Origin: Tannerellaceae bacterium
GTDB taxonomy: Bacteria; Bacteroidota; Bacteroidia; Bacteroidales; Tannerellaceae
NCBI GenBank assembly: GCA_031255855.1
Contig: JAIRRS010000001.1
Coordinates: 18,337 to 82,336, forward strand
DNA: 64,000 bases
Direction: 5' to 3'
Part shown: piece by piece, positions 35,873 to 45,336 of the stretch
How positions within the stretch are numbered: position 1 is the first letter of the stretch
How the letters are laid out: each line of letters starts with the position of its first letter
Notes under the pieces: model-generated
The model's database searches: none
Seen by the model: only the letters and a program-made list of their open reading frames with translations
Told to the model about the DNA's origin: nothing
Translations under genes and position numbers: made by a program

Positions 35873-37214
35873 AATAACGAGAAAACTGGAGCATGAAAAG
35901 ATTAGCCGTTTGCTTTTGAATTATGCCATCCCGGCTGTGATAGGAACAATGGTCAATTCATTGTATAACATTGTCGATCGCATGTTTATCGGGCATGGAG
36001 TAGGCCCGTTGGCTATTTCAGGCCTTACACTTACTTTTCCTATTCTCCTGTTTCTTCAGGCATTTGGCATGCTGGTGGGTACGGGAGCCGCTACGCGTGT
36101 TTCTATTTTTCTGGGAAGAAAAGAGAATGATATGGCCGAGAATATTTTGGGAAATGCCTTGACGATGACTTTCATCATTGCAATTGCCACTGTTATTCCC
36201 AGCATGCTGTTTCTTGATGAATTGCTGATGTGGTTTGGCGGAAGTGAGAATATCATTCCTTATGCGAAAGAGTATCTTTATATTATTATACCGACAACGT
36301 TGCTTACTTCTTTAAGCTTTAGCTTTAATGCGGTGATGCGCGCTTCCGGCTATCCGAAAAAGGCTATGGTGACAATGCTTATCGGAGCCGTCTTGAATGT
36401 CGCGTTGGATCCCATATTTATTTTTGTTTTTGATATGGGTATCAAAGGAGCTGCTTATGCGACGGTCATTTCCATGGCGGCAAGCGCAGCTTTTGTGATG
36501 AATCATTTTATCAGTAAAAAAAGTCTGATTAGATTTCACAAGAAATATTTCAAACTTAATAAACGGATTGTCTGGACAATAACAACGATCGGTATTTCCC
36601 CGTTTGCCATGCAATTGGCAGGAAGCTTAGTGAATGTAGTAATGAATCATTCGCTTCAAACCTATGGCGGCGACTTGGCTTTGGGAGCAAATGGAATTAT
36701 TTCCAGCATAGGTATGCTGTTTGTCATGCTTATTATCGGGATAGCCCAAGGGATGCAGCCGATTGTCGGTTTTAACTATGGGGCGGGATATCATCACCGG
36801 GTGATGGAAACGCTCCGGCTGGTTATTATCATGGCCACATGTATTATGGGCGCGGGATGGGTATGTTGTTTGCTTTTCCCCCAAGTTATCGTAAAAGGGT
36901 TTACTTCCGACCCCGAATTAATCGCTATTTCATCGAATGGACTTCGTCTCAATTTAGGTTTATTTGTCGTAGTAGGCTCACAGATTACTATCAGCCAGTT
37001 TTTCCAGAGCATTGGCGTGGCTTGGAAAGCGATTTTTTTGAGCTTGACAAGGCAATTCCTGTATCTTATTCCTGTCATCCTGTTTCTTCCTCCTTTCATG
37101 GGTTTGGATGGAGTCTGGTATTCAGGGCCGATTTCAGACGGTTTGGCCGTTGTTACAGCTTGGCTATTTTTGTGGCAGCATGTAAAAAATGTGAAACGAA
37201 TGCAACTTCGGTGA
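35862..37214 (+). CDS. MATE-family efflux transporter
   Basis: Cation/drug antiporter-type exporter of 450 residues with about twelve helices in two homologous halves. Seen: NYAIPAVIGTMVNSLYNIVDRMF at the N-terminus (a variant of the MATE start), GVGPLAISGLTLTFP, and QGMQPIVGFNYGAG in the second half. Start at ATG 35862 overlaps the ABC ATPase end. Substrate unknown; co-transcription with an iron/cobalamin-type importer is odd. Confidence 0.92.
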   Translation: MTSEITRKLEHEKISRLLLNYAIPAVIGTMVNSLYNIVDRMFIGHGVGPLAISGLTLTFPILLFLQAFGMLVGTGAATRVSIFLGRKENDMAENILGNALTMTFIIAIATVIPSMLFLDELLMWFGGSENIIPYAKEYLYIIIPTTLLTSLSFSFNAVMRASGYPKKAMVTMLIGAVLNVALDPIFIFVFDMGIKGAAYATVISMAASAAFVMNHFISKKSLIRFHKKYFKLNKRIVWTITTIGISPFAMQLAGSLVNVVMNHSLQTYGGDLALGANGIISSIGMLFVMLIIGIAQGMQPIVGFNYGAGYHHRVMETLRLVIIMATCIMGAGWVCCLLFPQVIVKGFTSDPELIAISSNGLRLNLGLFVVVGSQITISQFFQSIGVAWKAIFLSLTRQFLYLIPVILFLPPFMGLDGVWYSGPISDGLAVVTAWLFLWQHVKNVKRMQLR

Positions 37215-37308
37215 CCCCCATGCAACCGGATTCGTCTGCTCGAACAACGTAGATTTTTCTATTGGAATAAACATCGTATTCTGTTACAACGGATTAACAA
37301 CTTTGTAT

Positions 37309-37316
37309 TATCTTTG
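37309..37316 (+). promoter_or_regulatory. -7 element for the GroES-like gene
   Basis: TATCTTTG, 25 bases before the ATG at 37341; no consensus TTTG is visible 19 bases upstream. Confidence 0.5.
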
Positions 37317-37340
37317 TGTTTTTAATTAATTCACAAAACA

Positions 37341-37727
37341 ATGCAACTATCTATTGAACAGGAGAATATAGATAAATTCCTTATGATAGGAGATAAGGTG
37401 CTCATAAAACCGAAAAACCCGCAAAGCCAGACAAGGTCGGGATTGTATCTGCCCCCTACCGTACAACAGGGAGAAAAAATACAAAGTGGTTATATAATTA
37501 AAACCGGACCGGGATATCCATTGCCTTCACAAATAGACGAGACAGAGGTTTGGAAAAAGAAAGATGAAAAAGATGTCCATTACCTTCCCTTGCAAGCCCA
37601 TGAGGGTGATTTAGCCGTATATATACAAAATGCCGCTTTTGAAATCAAATTCGACGACAAGTCATATATGATCGTCCCCCATTCCGCCATCCTGATGCTT
37701 ATAAGAGATGAAGGGCTGTTTGAATAA
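37341..37727 (+). CDS. GroES-like (Cpn10-fold) small protein
   Basis: 128 residues resembling the co-chaperonin fold: FLMIGDKVLIKPKNPQSQT near residue 13, SGLYLPPTVQQGEKIQSG (the GroES segment that normally holds the mobile loop), GDLAVYIQNAAFEIKFDDKSYMIV and the ending HSAILMLIRD. It is longer than GroES (about 95 residues) and has an inserted EVWKKKDEKDVHYLPLQ stretch. It is a GroES paralogue without an adjacent groEL, so a role with the chaperonin is unproven. Cytosolic. Confidence 0.78.
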   Translation: MQLSIEQENIDKFLMIGDKVLIKPKNPQSQTRSGLYLPPTVQQGEKIQSGYIIKTGPGYPLPSQIDETEVWKKKDEKDVHYLPLQAHEGDLAVYIQNAAFEIKFDDKSYMIVPHSAILMLIRDEGLFE

Positions 37728-37764
37728 AAACACATAATAACAAAACCAATTAACAAGCGATTAT

Positions 37765-38556
37765 ATGAATAAAATAGTGAGCAAGGAATACTTTTCTGAG
37801 CATGTGGTTAAATTGGAAGTGGAAGCCCCGCTAATAGCGCGTGCGCGAAAGGCAGGCCACTTTGTCATTGTGAAAGTAGGTAAAAAAGGTGAACGTATAC
37901 CTCTTACGATTGCCGGATCTGATTTGCAAAAAGGTACTATTACGCTGGTTATACAGGCAGTTGGAAATTCGTCGAAAAAGATATGTAGCTTGAACGAAGG
38001 CGATGAAATCACGGATTTGGTAGGCCCGTTAGGACAAGCGACCCATATAGAAAAAGTGGGGACTGTGGTGTGTGCCGGTGGCGGCGTTGGAGTTGCTCCC
38101 CTGATGCCTATTGTGGAGGCGTTTCACAACGCCGGTAATCGTGTAATTGTTGTTTTGGCTGCCCGTACAAAAGAATTGGTTATTTTGGAAGAGCAAATGC
38201 GTGCCAATTCGGATGAGGTGATAATTATGACCGACGATGGTTCGTATGGAACGAAAGGGCTGGTGACCGACGGAATAGAACAGGTGATAAAAAGAGAAAA
38301 AGTTGACTTATGTGTCACCATCGGCCCCGCTATTATGATGAAGTTTGTTTCTGCCCTTACAAAGAAACATGACATCCCGACGGTGGCTTCTCTTAATACG
38401 ATTATGGTAGACGGGACAGGAATGTGTGGCGCCTGCCGTATAACAGTAGGAGGAAAAACCAAATTCGTTTGTGTAGACGGGCCTGAATTCAACGCCCATG
38501 AAGTAGATTTTGATGAAATGCTTATGCGTCTTAGCGCTTACAAAGGAATAGAATAA
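37765..38556 (+). CDS. ferredoxin-NADP+ reductase subunit alpha (NfnA-like)
   Basis: FAD and [2Fe-2S] protein of 263 residues, the small partner of NADH-dependent ferredoxin:NADP+ oxidoreductase or sulfide dehydrogenase. FAD-binding residues in GERIPLTIAGSD, NAD-binding VVCAGGGVGVAPLMPI, and a C-terminal cluster motif GMCGACRITVGGKTKFVC. It precedes the large subunit by 14 bases, the standard NfnAB order. In anaerobes the complex balances NADH, NADPH and ferredoxin. Confidence 0.9.
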   Translation: MNKIVSKEYFSEHVVKLEVEAPLIARARKAGHFVIVKVGKKGERIPLTIAGSDLQKGTITLVIQAVGNSSKKICSLNEGDEITDLVGPLGQATHIEKVGTVVCAGGGVGVAPLMPIVEAFHNAGNRVIVVLAARTKELVILEEQMRANSDEVIIMTDDGSYGTKGLVTDGIEQVIKREKVDLCVTIGPAIMMKFVSALTKKHDIPTVASLNTIMVDGTGMCGACRITVGGKTKFVCVDGPEFNAHEVDFDEMLMRLSAYKGIE

Positions 38557-38570
38557 TATATATAGCAGAT

Positions 38571-40067
38571 ATGGAAAATACAAATAATCTCTCTCCTTCT
38601 GAGCGTCGTTTAGAACCTTGGAGAGACGAATTGCGGAAAAATATAAAAACGAAAGAACGTTCAGCGATGGAACGGGTACGTATGCCTGAGCTTGATCCCG
38701 AATATAGAAGTCATAATAATGAAGAGGTAAACTTAGGCTTGACCCCTGAGCAAGCGATGAAGGAAGCTCAACGTTGTCTGGATTGTGCCAATCCGGGCTG
38801 TATGAGCGGATGTCCGGTTGGGGTGAATATCCCTACATTTATTAAATATATTGAAAAAGGAGAGTTCTTGAAAGCAGCAAGCGCCTTAAAGGAAACCAGC
38901 GCTCTTCCGTCTGTATGCGGGCGCGTTTGTCCGCAAGAAAAACAATGCGAGGCTCTTTGTATTCATGTAAAAGCAAAAAAAGAACCGGTGGCTATCGGAT
39001 ATCTGGAACGTTTTGCCGCGGATTATGAACGTGAAAGCGGACAAATATCAGTGCCGGAAATTGCCAGGCCAAATGGTATTAAGATTGCTGTTGTAGGCTC
39101 CGGCCCGGCAGGTTTGTCTTTTGCCGGAGATATGGCTAAACTGGGATATGACGTGACTGTATTTGAAGCTTTGCATGAAATCGGCGGGGTGTTGAAATAT
39201 GGTATTCCCGAATTCCGCTTGCCGAATGATATCGTGGATGTAGAGATTGACATCCTGAAGAAAATGAGCGTGAAATTTGTCAACAATTGTATTGTAGGAA
39301 AAACGATATCATACGAAGATTTGCACGAAGAAGGCTTTGAAGGTATTTTTGTAGCCAGCGGCGCCGGATTACCTAATTTTATGAATATACCGGGAGAAAA
39401 CCTGGTTGGCGTGATGTCGTCTAATGAATACCTGACGCGTGTAAACCTGATGGACGCGGCTAATCCCGAAAGTGATACACCCGTATTAATAGGAAAAAAA
39501 GTAGCGGTCATAGGAGGAGGAAATACAGCGATGGATTCTGTTCGTACCGCCCGTCGTTTGGGCGCGGAGCGTTCCATGATTGTTTATCGCCGTAGCGAAG
39601 ACGAAATGCCCGCCCGGATTGAGGAGGTAAAACATGCCAAAGAAGAAGGGGTAGAATTTCTGACCCTCCATAACCCGGTTGAATATATTGGCGACGAAAA
39701 AGGTCGCGTCAGGCAAATGCGCCTGCAAAAAATGACATTGGGTGAACCGGATGCTTCCGGAAGGCGCCGTCCCGTCCCTATGGAAGGCGCTGTCGAAATA
39801 ATTGATGTAGACGAGGTAATCGTTAGCGTAGGCGTATCTCCGAACCCTCTTATCCCTGCTACATTCAAAGGATTGGAAGTGAGTAAATGGGGAACTATTA
39901 TCGTAGATGAATCCACCATGCGTTCGGCATTGCCGGATGTATACGCCGGAGGAGATATCGTGCGCGGAGGAGCTACTGTAATTCTTGCTATGGGGGATGG
40001 CCGGAAAGCCGCCGCCGCAATGCACCGGATGAAAAAATTAACGCGAGGTGAAAGTAATCGCAGATAA
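38571..40067 (+). CDS. NfnB-like subunit / homotetrameric glutamate synthase GltA-type flavoprotein
   Basis: 498 residues. The N-terminal iron-sulfur domain has CLDCANPGCMSGCPVGVNIP and CGRVCPQEKQCEALC. Two nucleotide-binding Rossmann motifs follow: VVGSGPAGLSFAGDMAK near residue 172 and VAVIGGGNTAMDSVRTARR near 309. The C-terminal YAGGDIVRGGATVILAMGDG completes the FAD site. Pairing with the FNR-alpha gene upstream argues for an electron-bifurcating transhydrogenase (NfnAB) rather than a true glutamate synthase. The end overlaps pdxB. Confidence 0.9.
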   Translation: MENTNNLSPSERRLEPWRDELRKNIKTKERSAMERVRMPELDPEYRSHNNEEVNLGLTPEQAMKEAQRCLDCANPGCMSGCPVGVNIPTFIKYIEKGEFLKAASALKETSALPSVCGRVCPQEKQCEALCIHVKAKKEPVAIGYLERFAADYERESGQISVPEIARPNGIKIAVVGSGPAGLSFAGDMAKLGYDVTVFEALHEIGGVLKYGIPEFRLPNDIVDVEIDILKKMSVKFVNNCIVGKTISYEDLHEEGFEGIFVASGAGLPNFMNIPGENLVGVMSSNEYLTRVNLMDAANPESDTPVLIGKKVAVIGGGNTAMDSVRTARRLGAERSMIVYRRSEDEMPARIEEVKHAKEEGVEFLTLHNPVEYIGDEKGRVRQMRLQKMTLGEPDASGRRRPVPMEGAVEIIDVDEVIVSVGVSPNPLIPATFKGLEVSKWGTIIVDESTMRSALPDVYAGGDIVRGGATVILAMGDGRKAAAAMHRMKKLTRGESNRR

Positions 40068-41157
40068 CACGATTCCTTATCTGAAAGGAATTGCCGAAAC
40101 ATTTGCGGATGTAACGTATCTTTCCTCTGAAGAATTTATTCCCCGGAACATTAAAGGCGCAGATGTGCTGATTGTACGCAGCATAGACAAATGTACGCGT
40201 GAAGTGTTGGAGGGGAGTGGTGTGAAACTGATTGTTTCGGCCACGATAGGCTACGACCATATTGATACGGCGTATTGTGAAGAAGCCGGGATAGCCTGGA
40301 GGAATGCTCCGGGAAGTAATGCCGCCTCCGTAGCCCACTATGTTTTAGCTTCATTGGTTTCCCTGTCATTACGGGAGGGAATATCATTAAAAGGAAAAAC
40401 AATAGGCATTGTAGGTGTCGGGCATGTAGGAACGGAGGTGGAAAGGCTATGTTCTGCCTATGGGATGAATACGTTGCTCAATGACCCGCCACGCGCCGCC
40501 GCAGAGGGGGAAACCGGTTTTGTTTCGCTCCGGACGATTGCCGGAGAGGCTGACATGATAACCTTTCATGTCCCGCTGACTGATAAAGGAAATTATCCGA
40601 CCCGGCATTTGGCCGGTGAATCTTTTTTCTCCATGATTAAGAGACGGCCGTGGATTATAAATTCTTCCCGTGGCGCGGTTCATGACACAAAGGCGTTGCT
40701 GAAGGCGAAGAGAGAGGGTTGTATCGGCAAGCTAATTATTGATTGTTGGGAAGGTGAACCGGAAATCAGCAAGGAACTGTTAAGCGTGGCGGCAATAGCG
40801 ACCCCCCATATTGCCGGTTTTTCGGCCGACGGAAAGGCAAACGCCACCCGGATGTGCTTGGAAAATATGGAAGCTTTTTTTGGAATAGAGATAAAAGGAA
40901 AAGACAACGTGCGACCCAGTCGGCCGGACAGCCCTGTTATTGATTTGGCAATGTTCCCGGATCATCGGTTGGAACGAGCGATATTAACAACGTTTGACCC
41001 AACAACTGTAGACGCGGCATTACGAAAAGACCCGGAACAATTCGAATTGTTTCGGGCTCATTACAATCATCCGAGAGAATTCCCGGCATATCGAATAGAA
41101 AATGCAATGTCTAAAGAACGCGATGTTGCCGGACGGTTAGGCTTCCGGTTCTTATGA
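40048..41157 (+). CDS. pdxB: erythronate-4-phosphate dehydrogenase
   Basis: Oxidises 4-phosphoerythronate in the DXP-independent branch of pyridoxal phosphate synthesis. D-2-hydroxyacid dehydrogenase fold: SATIGYDHIDTAYCEEAGI, GIVGVGHVGTEVERLCSAYGM (NAD site), WIINSSRGAVHD with the substrate Arg, a catalytic Glu/His region in ATPHIAGFSADGK, and a C-terminal PdxB dimerisation domain (about 285-369). GTG start at 40048, preceded by GCGAGG, overlaps the upstream gene by 20 bases. Confidence 0.93.
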   Translation: MKVIADNTIPYLKGIAETFADVTYLSSEEFIPRNIKGADVLIVRSIDKCTREVLEGSGVKLIVSATIGYDHIDTAYCEEAGIAWRNAPGSNAASVAHYVLASLVSLSLREGISLKGKTIGIVGVGHVGTEVERLCSAYGMNTLLNDPPRAAAEGETGFVSLRTIAGEADMITFHVPLTDKGNYPTRHLAGESFFSMIKRRPWIINSSRGAVHDTKALLKAKREGCIGKLIIDCWEGEPEISKELLSVAAIATPHIAGFSADGKANATRMCLENMEAFFGIEIKGKDNVRPSRPDSPVIDLAMFPDHRLERAILTTFDPTTVDAALRKDPEQFELFRAHYNHPREFPAYRIENAMSKERDVAGRLGFRFL

Positions 41158-42357
41158 ACATCGGATGGAACGGCCTAACTTCAATACGGTAGTCTTATTA
41201 ATGTTGTTTAGTTCGCAAAGTTTGCCGACCGATATTCCATATTTTTGGGCGATGCCGCTCAATGTGTCGCCGGATTTGATTCGGTGATATATAACAGAAT
41301 CGTCGCTTCCGGTTGCGGAAGCGGTTTCAATTTTTATCGTTTTGGTTGATGCCGTAGATTCTGTTTTTTGCGTATTATCAGCTACTTCCTGTGTTGTTTT
41401 AGATGATGCGCTGCCTTCGATACTGCAACAGATTGACTGACCGATGCGGAGCATTGACGTCGCTTTTAGGCCATTCAAACGGCACAATTCATTAACGGTC
41501 GTTCCATACTTGCGGGCAATAGCTCCCAGCGTATCACCTGATTTCACCCGATGGTAAACCACCGGATTGGCAGATGATGTGTATATGTTACTTTTCCGTC
41601 CGTTGATTTTTATGTTATGGAATACATATGTGTCTTTGTGGGGAACACCGTTTTCAAAGTCGATGATTTCAGTAGGGTCGATGGCTTGTCCAAGGAAACG
41701 GGTCTCGAAGTGCAAGTGTGAACCTGTGGAACGCCCGGTGTTACCGCCTAAAGCTATCGGTTCTCCCGCGCGTACAATGTCATTTGCATCCACCAAAAAA
41801 CCTGACAAGTGCCCGTAAACGGTTTCCAAACCGTTAGGATGGCGTATAACGAGGTAATTGCCATATCCGCGACGTTCAAAGTTCCTGATTCGAACTTTTC
41901 CCGAAAAAGCGGCTCGAATGGTATCGCCTACTTGTACTTTCAAATCAATTCCGCGATGCATGCGCCTGCGGCGCGGCCCATATTTGGATGTAACCTTTAA
42001 ATTGCTATCAATAGGGAGGATGAAAGACGAGCAATCTATTTGGCAGGAATCGGGGAAAGTCACATCACTGTTGTTGCGATCGGTTTTGAAAGGATCCACC
42101 CAACGGGTATCCCAGTTGGAACCATATAATCCGTCGGCAGGGAAAAGTAAATCTTCTTTTTCTTCAAGAAGGATTTCCTCCAACGTGGCTATTTTCTCCG
42201 TTGTAATGTCCGTTTTGATTACCCTGTCGGCCATCAATTCGGAGACATGTTCATCCATTAATTTAGCCCTGTTTACATCCCCTTTTTGATTTTGTGCGAC
42301 AGCGGCGGAAAAGAATATAGTGGTATAGCCTGTTAAAAGTAGTAATCGTAATTTCAT
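41152..42357 (-). CDS. LysM-containing M23 metallopeptidase
   Basis: Secreted peptidoglycan endopeptidase, 401 residues from ATG 42357, signal peptide about 1-22. The M23 domain (about 125-245) has an intact zinc site: RRMHRGIDLK, VYGHLSG and SHLHFETRF. Two C-terminal LysM repeats (about 270-315 and 355-401; YHRVKSGDTLGAIARKYGT and YHRIKSGDTLSGIAQKYGI) bind glycan. Its 3' end overlaps the convergent pdxB end by 6 bases. A stem-loop (42390-42426) lies 33 bases before the start. Confidence 0.93.
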   Translation of the reverse strand: MKLRLLLLTGYTTIFFSAAVAQNQKGDVNRAKLMDEHVSELMADRVIKTDITTEKIATLEEILLEEKEDLLFPADGLYGSNWDTRWVDPFKTDRNNSDVTFPDSCQIDCSSFILPIDSNLKVTSKYGPRRRRMHRGIDLKVQVGDTIRAAFSGKVRIRNFERRGYGNYLVIRHPNGLETVYGHLSGFLVDANDIVRAGEPIALGGNTGRSTGSHLHFETRFLGQAIDPTEIIDFENGVPHKDTYVFHNIKINGRKSNIYTSSANPVVYHRVKSGDTLGAIARKYGTTVNELCRLNGLKATSMLRIGQSICCSIEGSASSKTTQEVADNTQKTESTASTKTIKIETASATGSDDSVIYHRIKSGDTLSGIAQKYGISVGKLCELNNINKTTVLKLGRSIRCS

Positions 42358-42389
42358 TTTTATCAATGTTCAGTAGTCTATATTTCCAA

Positions 42390-42426
42390 GTAAAATAACC
42401 GGCATTCTACATGCCTATTATTTTAC
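42390..42426 (-). promoter_or_regulatory. 5' stem-loop before the LysM/M23 gene
   Basis: GTAAAATAA/TTATTTTAC (9 bp) enclosing GGCAT/ATGCC (5 bp) with a 5-base loop. A GATATTTG box (complement of 42435-42442) just upstream would place the hairpin at the 5' end of the message. Alternatively it ends recG transcripts. Confidence 0.45.
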
Positions 42427-42556
42427 CAATCTGACAAATATCATAAAAAACGACTAAAAAGCAAAGATTTCATCGTGTTTTTTTGTTGAATGGCACGATT
42501 TAGAATGAAAAAGTATATAAAAGGCAAAAAAACTTGTGTGATTTCGGACTTTTTTT

Positions 42557-44653
42557 TTAACTAATCATCCCCCAATTGATTTTACGGGAGAAAAGGGCGT
42601 TTAATCGTTCTTTCAGAAGGAGATGTGAGGTATGTGAAAGATCCGGGTCTTCATCGAGGATTTGTTGGGCAATGTCCCGCGCGTATTGAAGGATTTGCCC
42701 ATCGGCGGCAAGATTGGCGATTTTTAAGTCGATACCCATGCCGCTTTGACGGGTTCCTTCCAAATCACCATGACCCCGTAAGCGCAAATCGGCTTCTGCA
42801 ATTTCAAACCCATTGTTTGTATTCACCATTATTTCGAGCCGTTTGCGTGTGTCCTTACTTAATTTGTAGGATGAGACAAGTATGCAATACGATTGCTCCG
42901 CTCCGCGGCCCACCCGTCCGCGAAGTTGATGCAGTTGTGAAAGTCCGAAGCGTTCGGCGCTTTCTATCACCATGACCGAAGCGTTCGGCACATTGACACC
43001 TACTTCAATAACCGTAGTTGCCATCAATATTTGTGCTTCTCCGGAAATGAATTTCTGCATCTCTGTATCTTTTTCCAACGCTTTCATCCTGCCGTGAACC
43101 ATACAAACGTTGTATTCGGAAAAAACTTCTTTGAAAACTTCGAATCCTTCTTCCAGGTTTTTATAATCAAGTTTCTCGCTGCCTTCGATTAGAGGGTATA
43201 CTACATACACTTGCCTGCCTAAACGAATCTCTTTCCGTAAGAATTCGTATAGCTCTTTTTTCTTGTTGTCGTATCGATGGAGTGTCAGGATAGGCTTTCT
43301 TCCCGGCGGTAACTGGTCAATTACGGATACATCCAAATCTCCATACAATGTCATAGCGAGTGTGCGGGGAATAGGAGTTGCTGTCATGACCAGTACATGG
43401 GGAATAGTGGTGTTCTTACGCCAGAGTTGCGCCCGTTGTTCAACGCCAAAACGATGTTGTTCGTCAACAATGGCCAGTCCAAGTGAAGAAAACACCACCG
43501 TTTCTTCTATTAAAGCATGGGTGCCGATTACGATGTCGATTTCACCGGATGCAATGGCAGGCAACAATTTATCCCGCTCTTTTTTCTTTGTCGAACCAGT
43601 AAGGAGGGCTACTTTTACATCCATATCTCCCAGGAAATCCATTACTGTTGCATAATGCTGGTTGGCAAGTATTTCCGTGGGAGCCATCATACAGGCCTGA
43701 TATGTATTGTCAATAGCCAGTAACATGGAAAGCAAAGCTACCAACGTTTTACCGCTTCCCACATCACCTTGCAATAACCGGTTCATTTGCCGTCCGCTTC
43801 CCATATCGGCGCGTATTTCGCGGATGACACGTTTTTGTGCATCCGTCAGTTCAAACGGAAGATGTTTTTTGTAAAAAGTATTGAAAGCGTCTCCAACGGT
43901 CGCAAAGGTCAATCCTTTCAGTTTCTTTTTCCGGTAGGCTGCTGTTTGAAGGATATTCAGTTGGATGAAGAACAATTCTTCGAATTTTAGCCGTAGCTGC
44001 GCGTTTTTTAATTTGTCTGCCGATTGTGGGAAATGGATATTGTTGATAGCTTCCGTCCTGGATATAAGTCTTGTTTTCTCCAACACGTCGGTCGGAATCG
44101 TTTCCGAAAGCTCCCATTTCAACAAGTTTAACAAGGTATATTGCAGGTTTTGGATGGCGCGGGAGTTGAGAAATGCTTTCTTCATTTTCTCAGTTGTGTT
44201 ATAGTAGGGCGTTAATCCGCCTGCGACTTGTCCGGCCTGTTCAACAGGGTCGATATCGGGATGAACGATATTATATGAATGCCCGAATTCCGTCGGCTTT
44301 CCAAATACGATATATTCTTTGCCAACGATGTGTTTGTCTTTTGCATAGTTGATCCCCTGGAACCAGACTAATTCAATAATACCCGTTCCATCCGTGAAAC
44401 GGGCAATGAGCCGTTTCGACCGTCCTTCGCCTACGGTTTCGAACGAAAGGATACGCCCTTTCAACTGAATGAAAGCCGTCGTGTCGTTCACTTCCGCTAC
44501 TTTGTAGAAACGGCTCCTGTCAATGTATTTATAAGGAAAGTAATACAGCAAATCCTCAAAAGAAGAGATGTCTGCTTCTTTCTTCAGTATTTCTGCTTTT
44601 TTGGGGCCTACGCCTGACAGATAGGTAATAGAACGTTTATCAAGGTCTATCAT
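42557..44653 (-). CDS. recG: ATP-dependent DNA helicase RecG
   Basis: Branch-migrating helicase for stalled replication forks and recombination. N-terminal wedge/OB domain (about 1-250), Walker A LLQGDVGSGKTLVALL, the DEQH box VDEQHRFGVEQ, TATPIPRTLAM, and helicase C motifs ATTVIEVGVNVPNASVM and QLRGRVGRG, then a TRG-type C-terminus. I chose ATG 44653 (698 residues) because it overlaps the ispD stop as ATGA; an ATG three codons earlier (44662) is possible. Operon with ispD-xseB-xseA upstream. Confidence 0.95.
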   Translation of the reverse strand: MIDLDKRSITYLSGVGPKKAEILKKEADISSFEDLLYYFPYKYIDRSRFYKVAEVNDTTAFIQLKGRILSFETVGEGRSKRLIARFTDGTGIIELVWFQGINYAKDKHIVGKEYIVFGKPTEFGHSYNIVHPDIDPVEQAGQVAGGLTPYYNTTEKMKKAFLNSRAIQNLQYTLLNLLKWELSETIPTDVLEKTRLISRTEAINNIHFPQSADKLKNAQLRLKFEELFFIQLNILQTAAYRKKKLKGLTFATVGDAFNTFYKKHLPFELTDAQKRVIREIRADMGSGRQMNRLLQGDVGSGKTLVALLSMLLAIDNTYQACMMAPTEILANQHYATVMDFLGDMDVKVALLTGSTKKKERDKLLPAIASGEIDIVIGTHALIEETVVFSSLGLAIVDEQHRFGVEQRAQLWRKNTTIPHVLVMTATPIPRTLAMTLYGDLDVSVIDQLPPGRKPILTLHRYDNKKKELYEFLRKEIRLGRQVYVVYPLIEGSEKLDYKNLEEGFEVFKEVFSEYNVCMVHGRMKALEKDTEMQKFISGEAQILMATTVIEVGVNVPNASVMVIESAERFGLSQLHQLRGRVGRGAEQSYCILVSSYKLSKDTRKRLEIMVNTNNGFEIAEADLRLRGHGDLEGTRQSGMGIDLKIANLAADGQILQYARDIAQQILDEDPDLSHTSHLLLKERLNALFSRKINWGMIS

Positions 44654-45336
44654 AAGCCGCACTGCTTTTGTTTTTGCACATAGGCTTCGGCAATTAATAA
44701 ATCAAAAGGAGTCGTTAATTTAATGTTCTCGTAATTGCCGGATATCGTCGTAACCGGGAAACCGTTAGCTTCTACAACCGAAGCGTCATCCGTGAAAGCG
44801 GGTGAATACGGCTGCTGATAGGCGTCCAGCAAAATGTCGCTTCGGAATATTTGTGGCGTTTGTACGGCTACAAAACGGCTCCTGTCTGCCGGATGTGATT
44901 CACCTAATTCGCCCTTCTCACGGATGGAGTCGCTCAATGAAACAACCGGTATTACCGCGCCGCTTTCCCCGGCTTCCGCAAAACAGTTGCCGATAACTTC
45001 CCCGGAGACAAACGGACGGACGCCGTCATGCACGGCCACCAGCCCCTTTTCAACCACAAAAGATAACCCGTTTCGTACGGAATGGAAACGCGTTTCTCCT
45101 CCGTTGGCTATCCGGTGGGGAACCTGACAATTCAGTTCTTCGCACAGCATATTCCAATATGATTGATGTGCTTCCGGCAGGATTAGGATGATGTCGGCAG
45201 ACGTATCCCATTGATGGAAACGCTCCAGTGTGTGCATCAAGACAGGCCGTCCGCCTATCGGGATGAACTGTTTCGGCAAATCGTTGCCCATTCTGCTCCC
45301 TTTTCCCCCGGCTACTATCAATACATATCGTTTCAT
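44650..45336 (-). CDS. ispD: 2-C-methyl-D-erythritol 4-phosphate cytidylyltransferase
   Basis: Third step of the MEP isoprenoid pathway: couples CTP to MEP. N-terminal VAGGKGSRMGNDLPKQFIPI holds the CTP-binding residues; VHDGVRPFVSG and TDDASVVEANGFPVTTISGNYENIKLTTPFDL follow at the usual places. 228 residues, normal. It overlaps the xseB stop by one base at 45336 and the recG start by 4 bases (ATGA). Confidence 0.95.
   Translation of the reverse strand: MKRYVLIVAGGKGSRMGNDLPKQFIPIGGRPVLMHTLERFHQWDTSADIILILPEAHQSYWNMLCEELNCQVPHRIANGGETRFHSVRNGLSFVVEKGLVAVHDGVRPFVSGEVIGNCFAEAGESGAVIPVVSLSDSIREKGELGESHPADRSRFVAVQTPQIFRSDILLDAYQQPYSPAFTDDASVVEANGFPVTTISGNYENIKLTTPFDLLIAEAYVQKQKQCGL

Noticed and set aside
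38571..40067. Annotation as a genuine glutamate synthase small subunit
   Set aside because: No large glutamate synthase subunit is nearby and the adjacent FNR-alpha gene points to an NfnAB-type complex.
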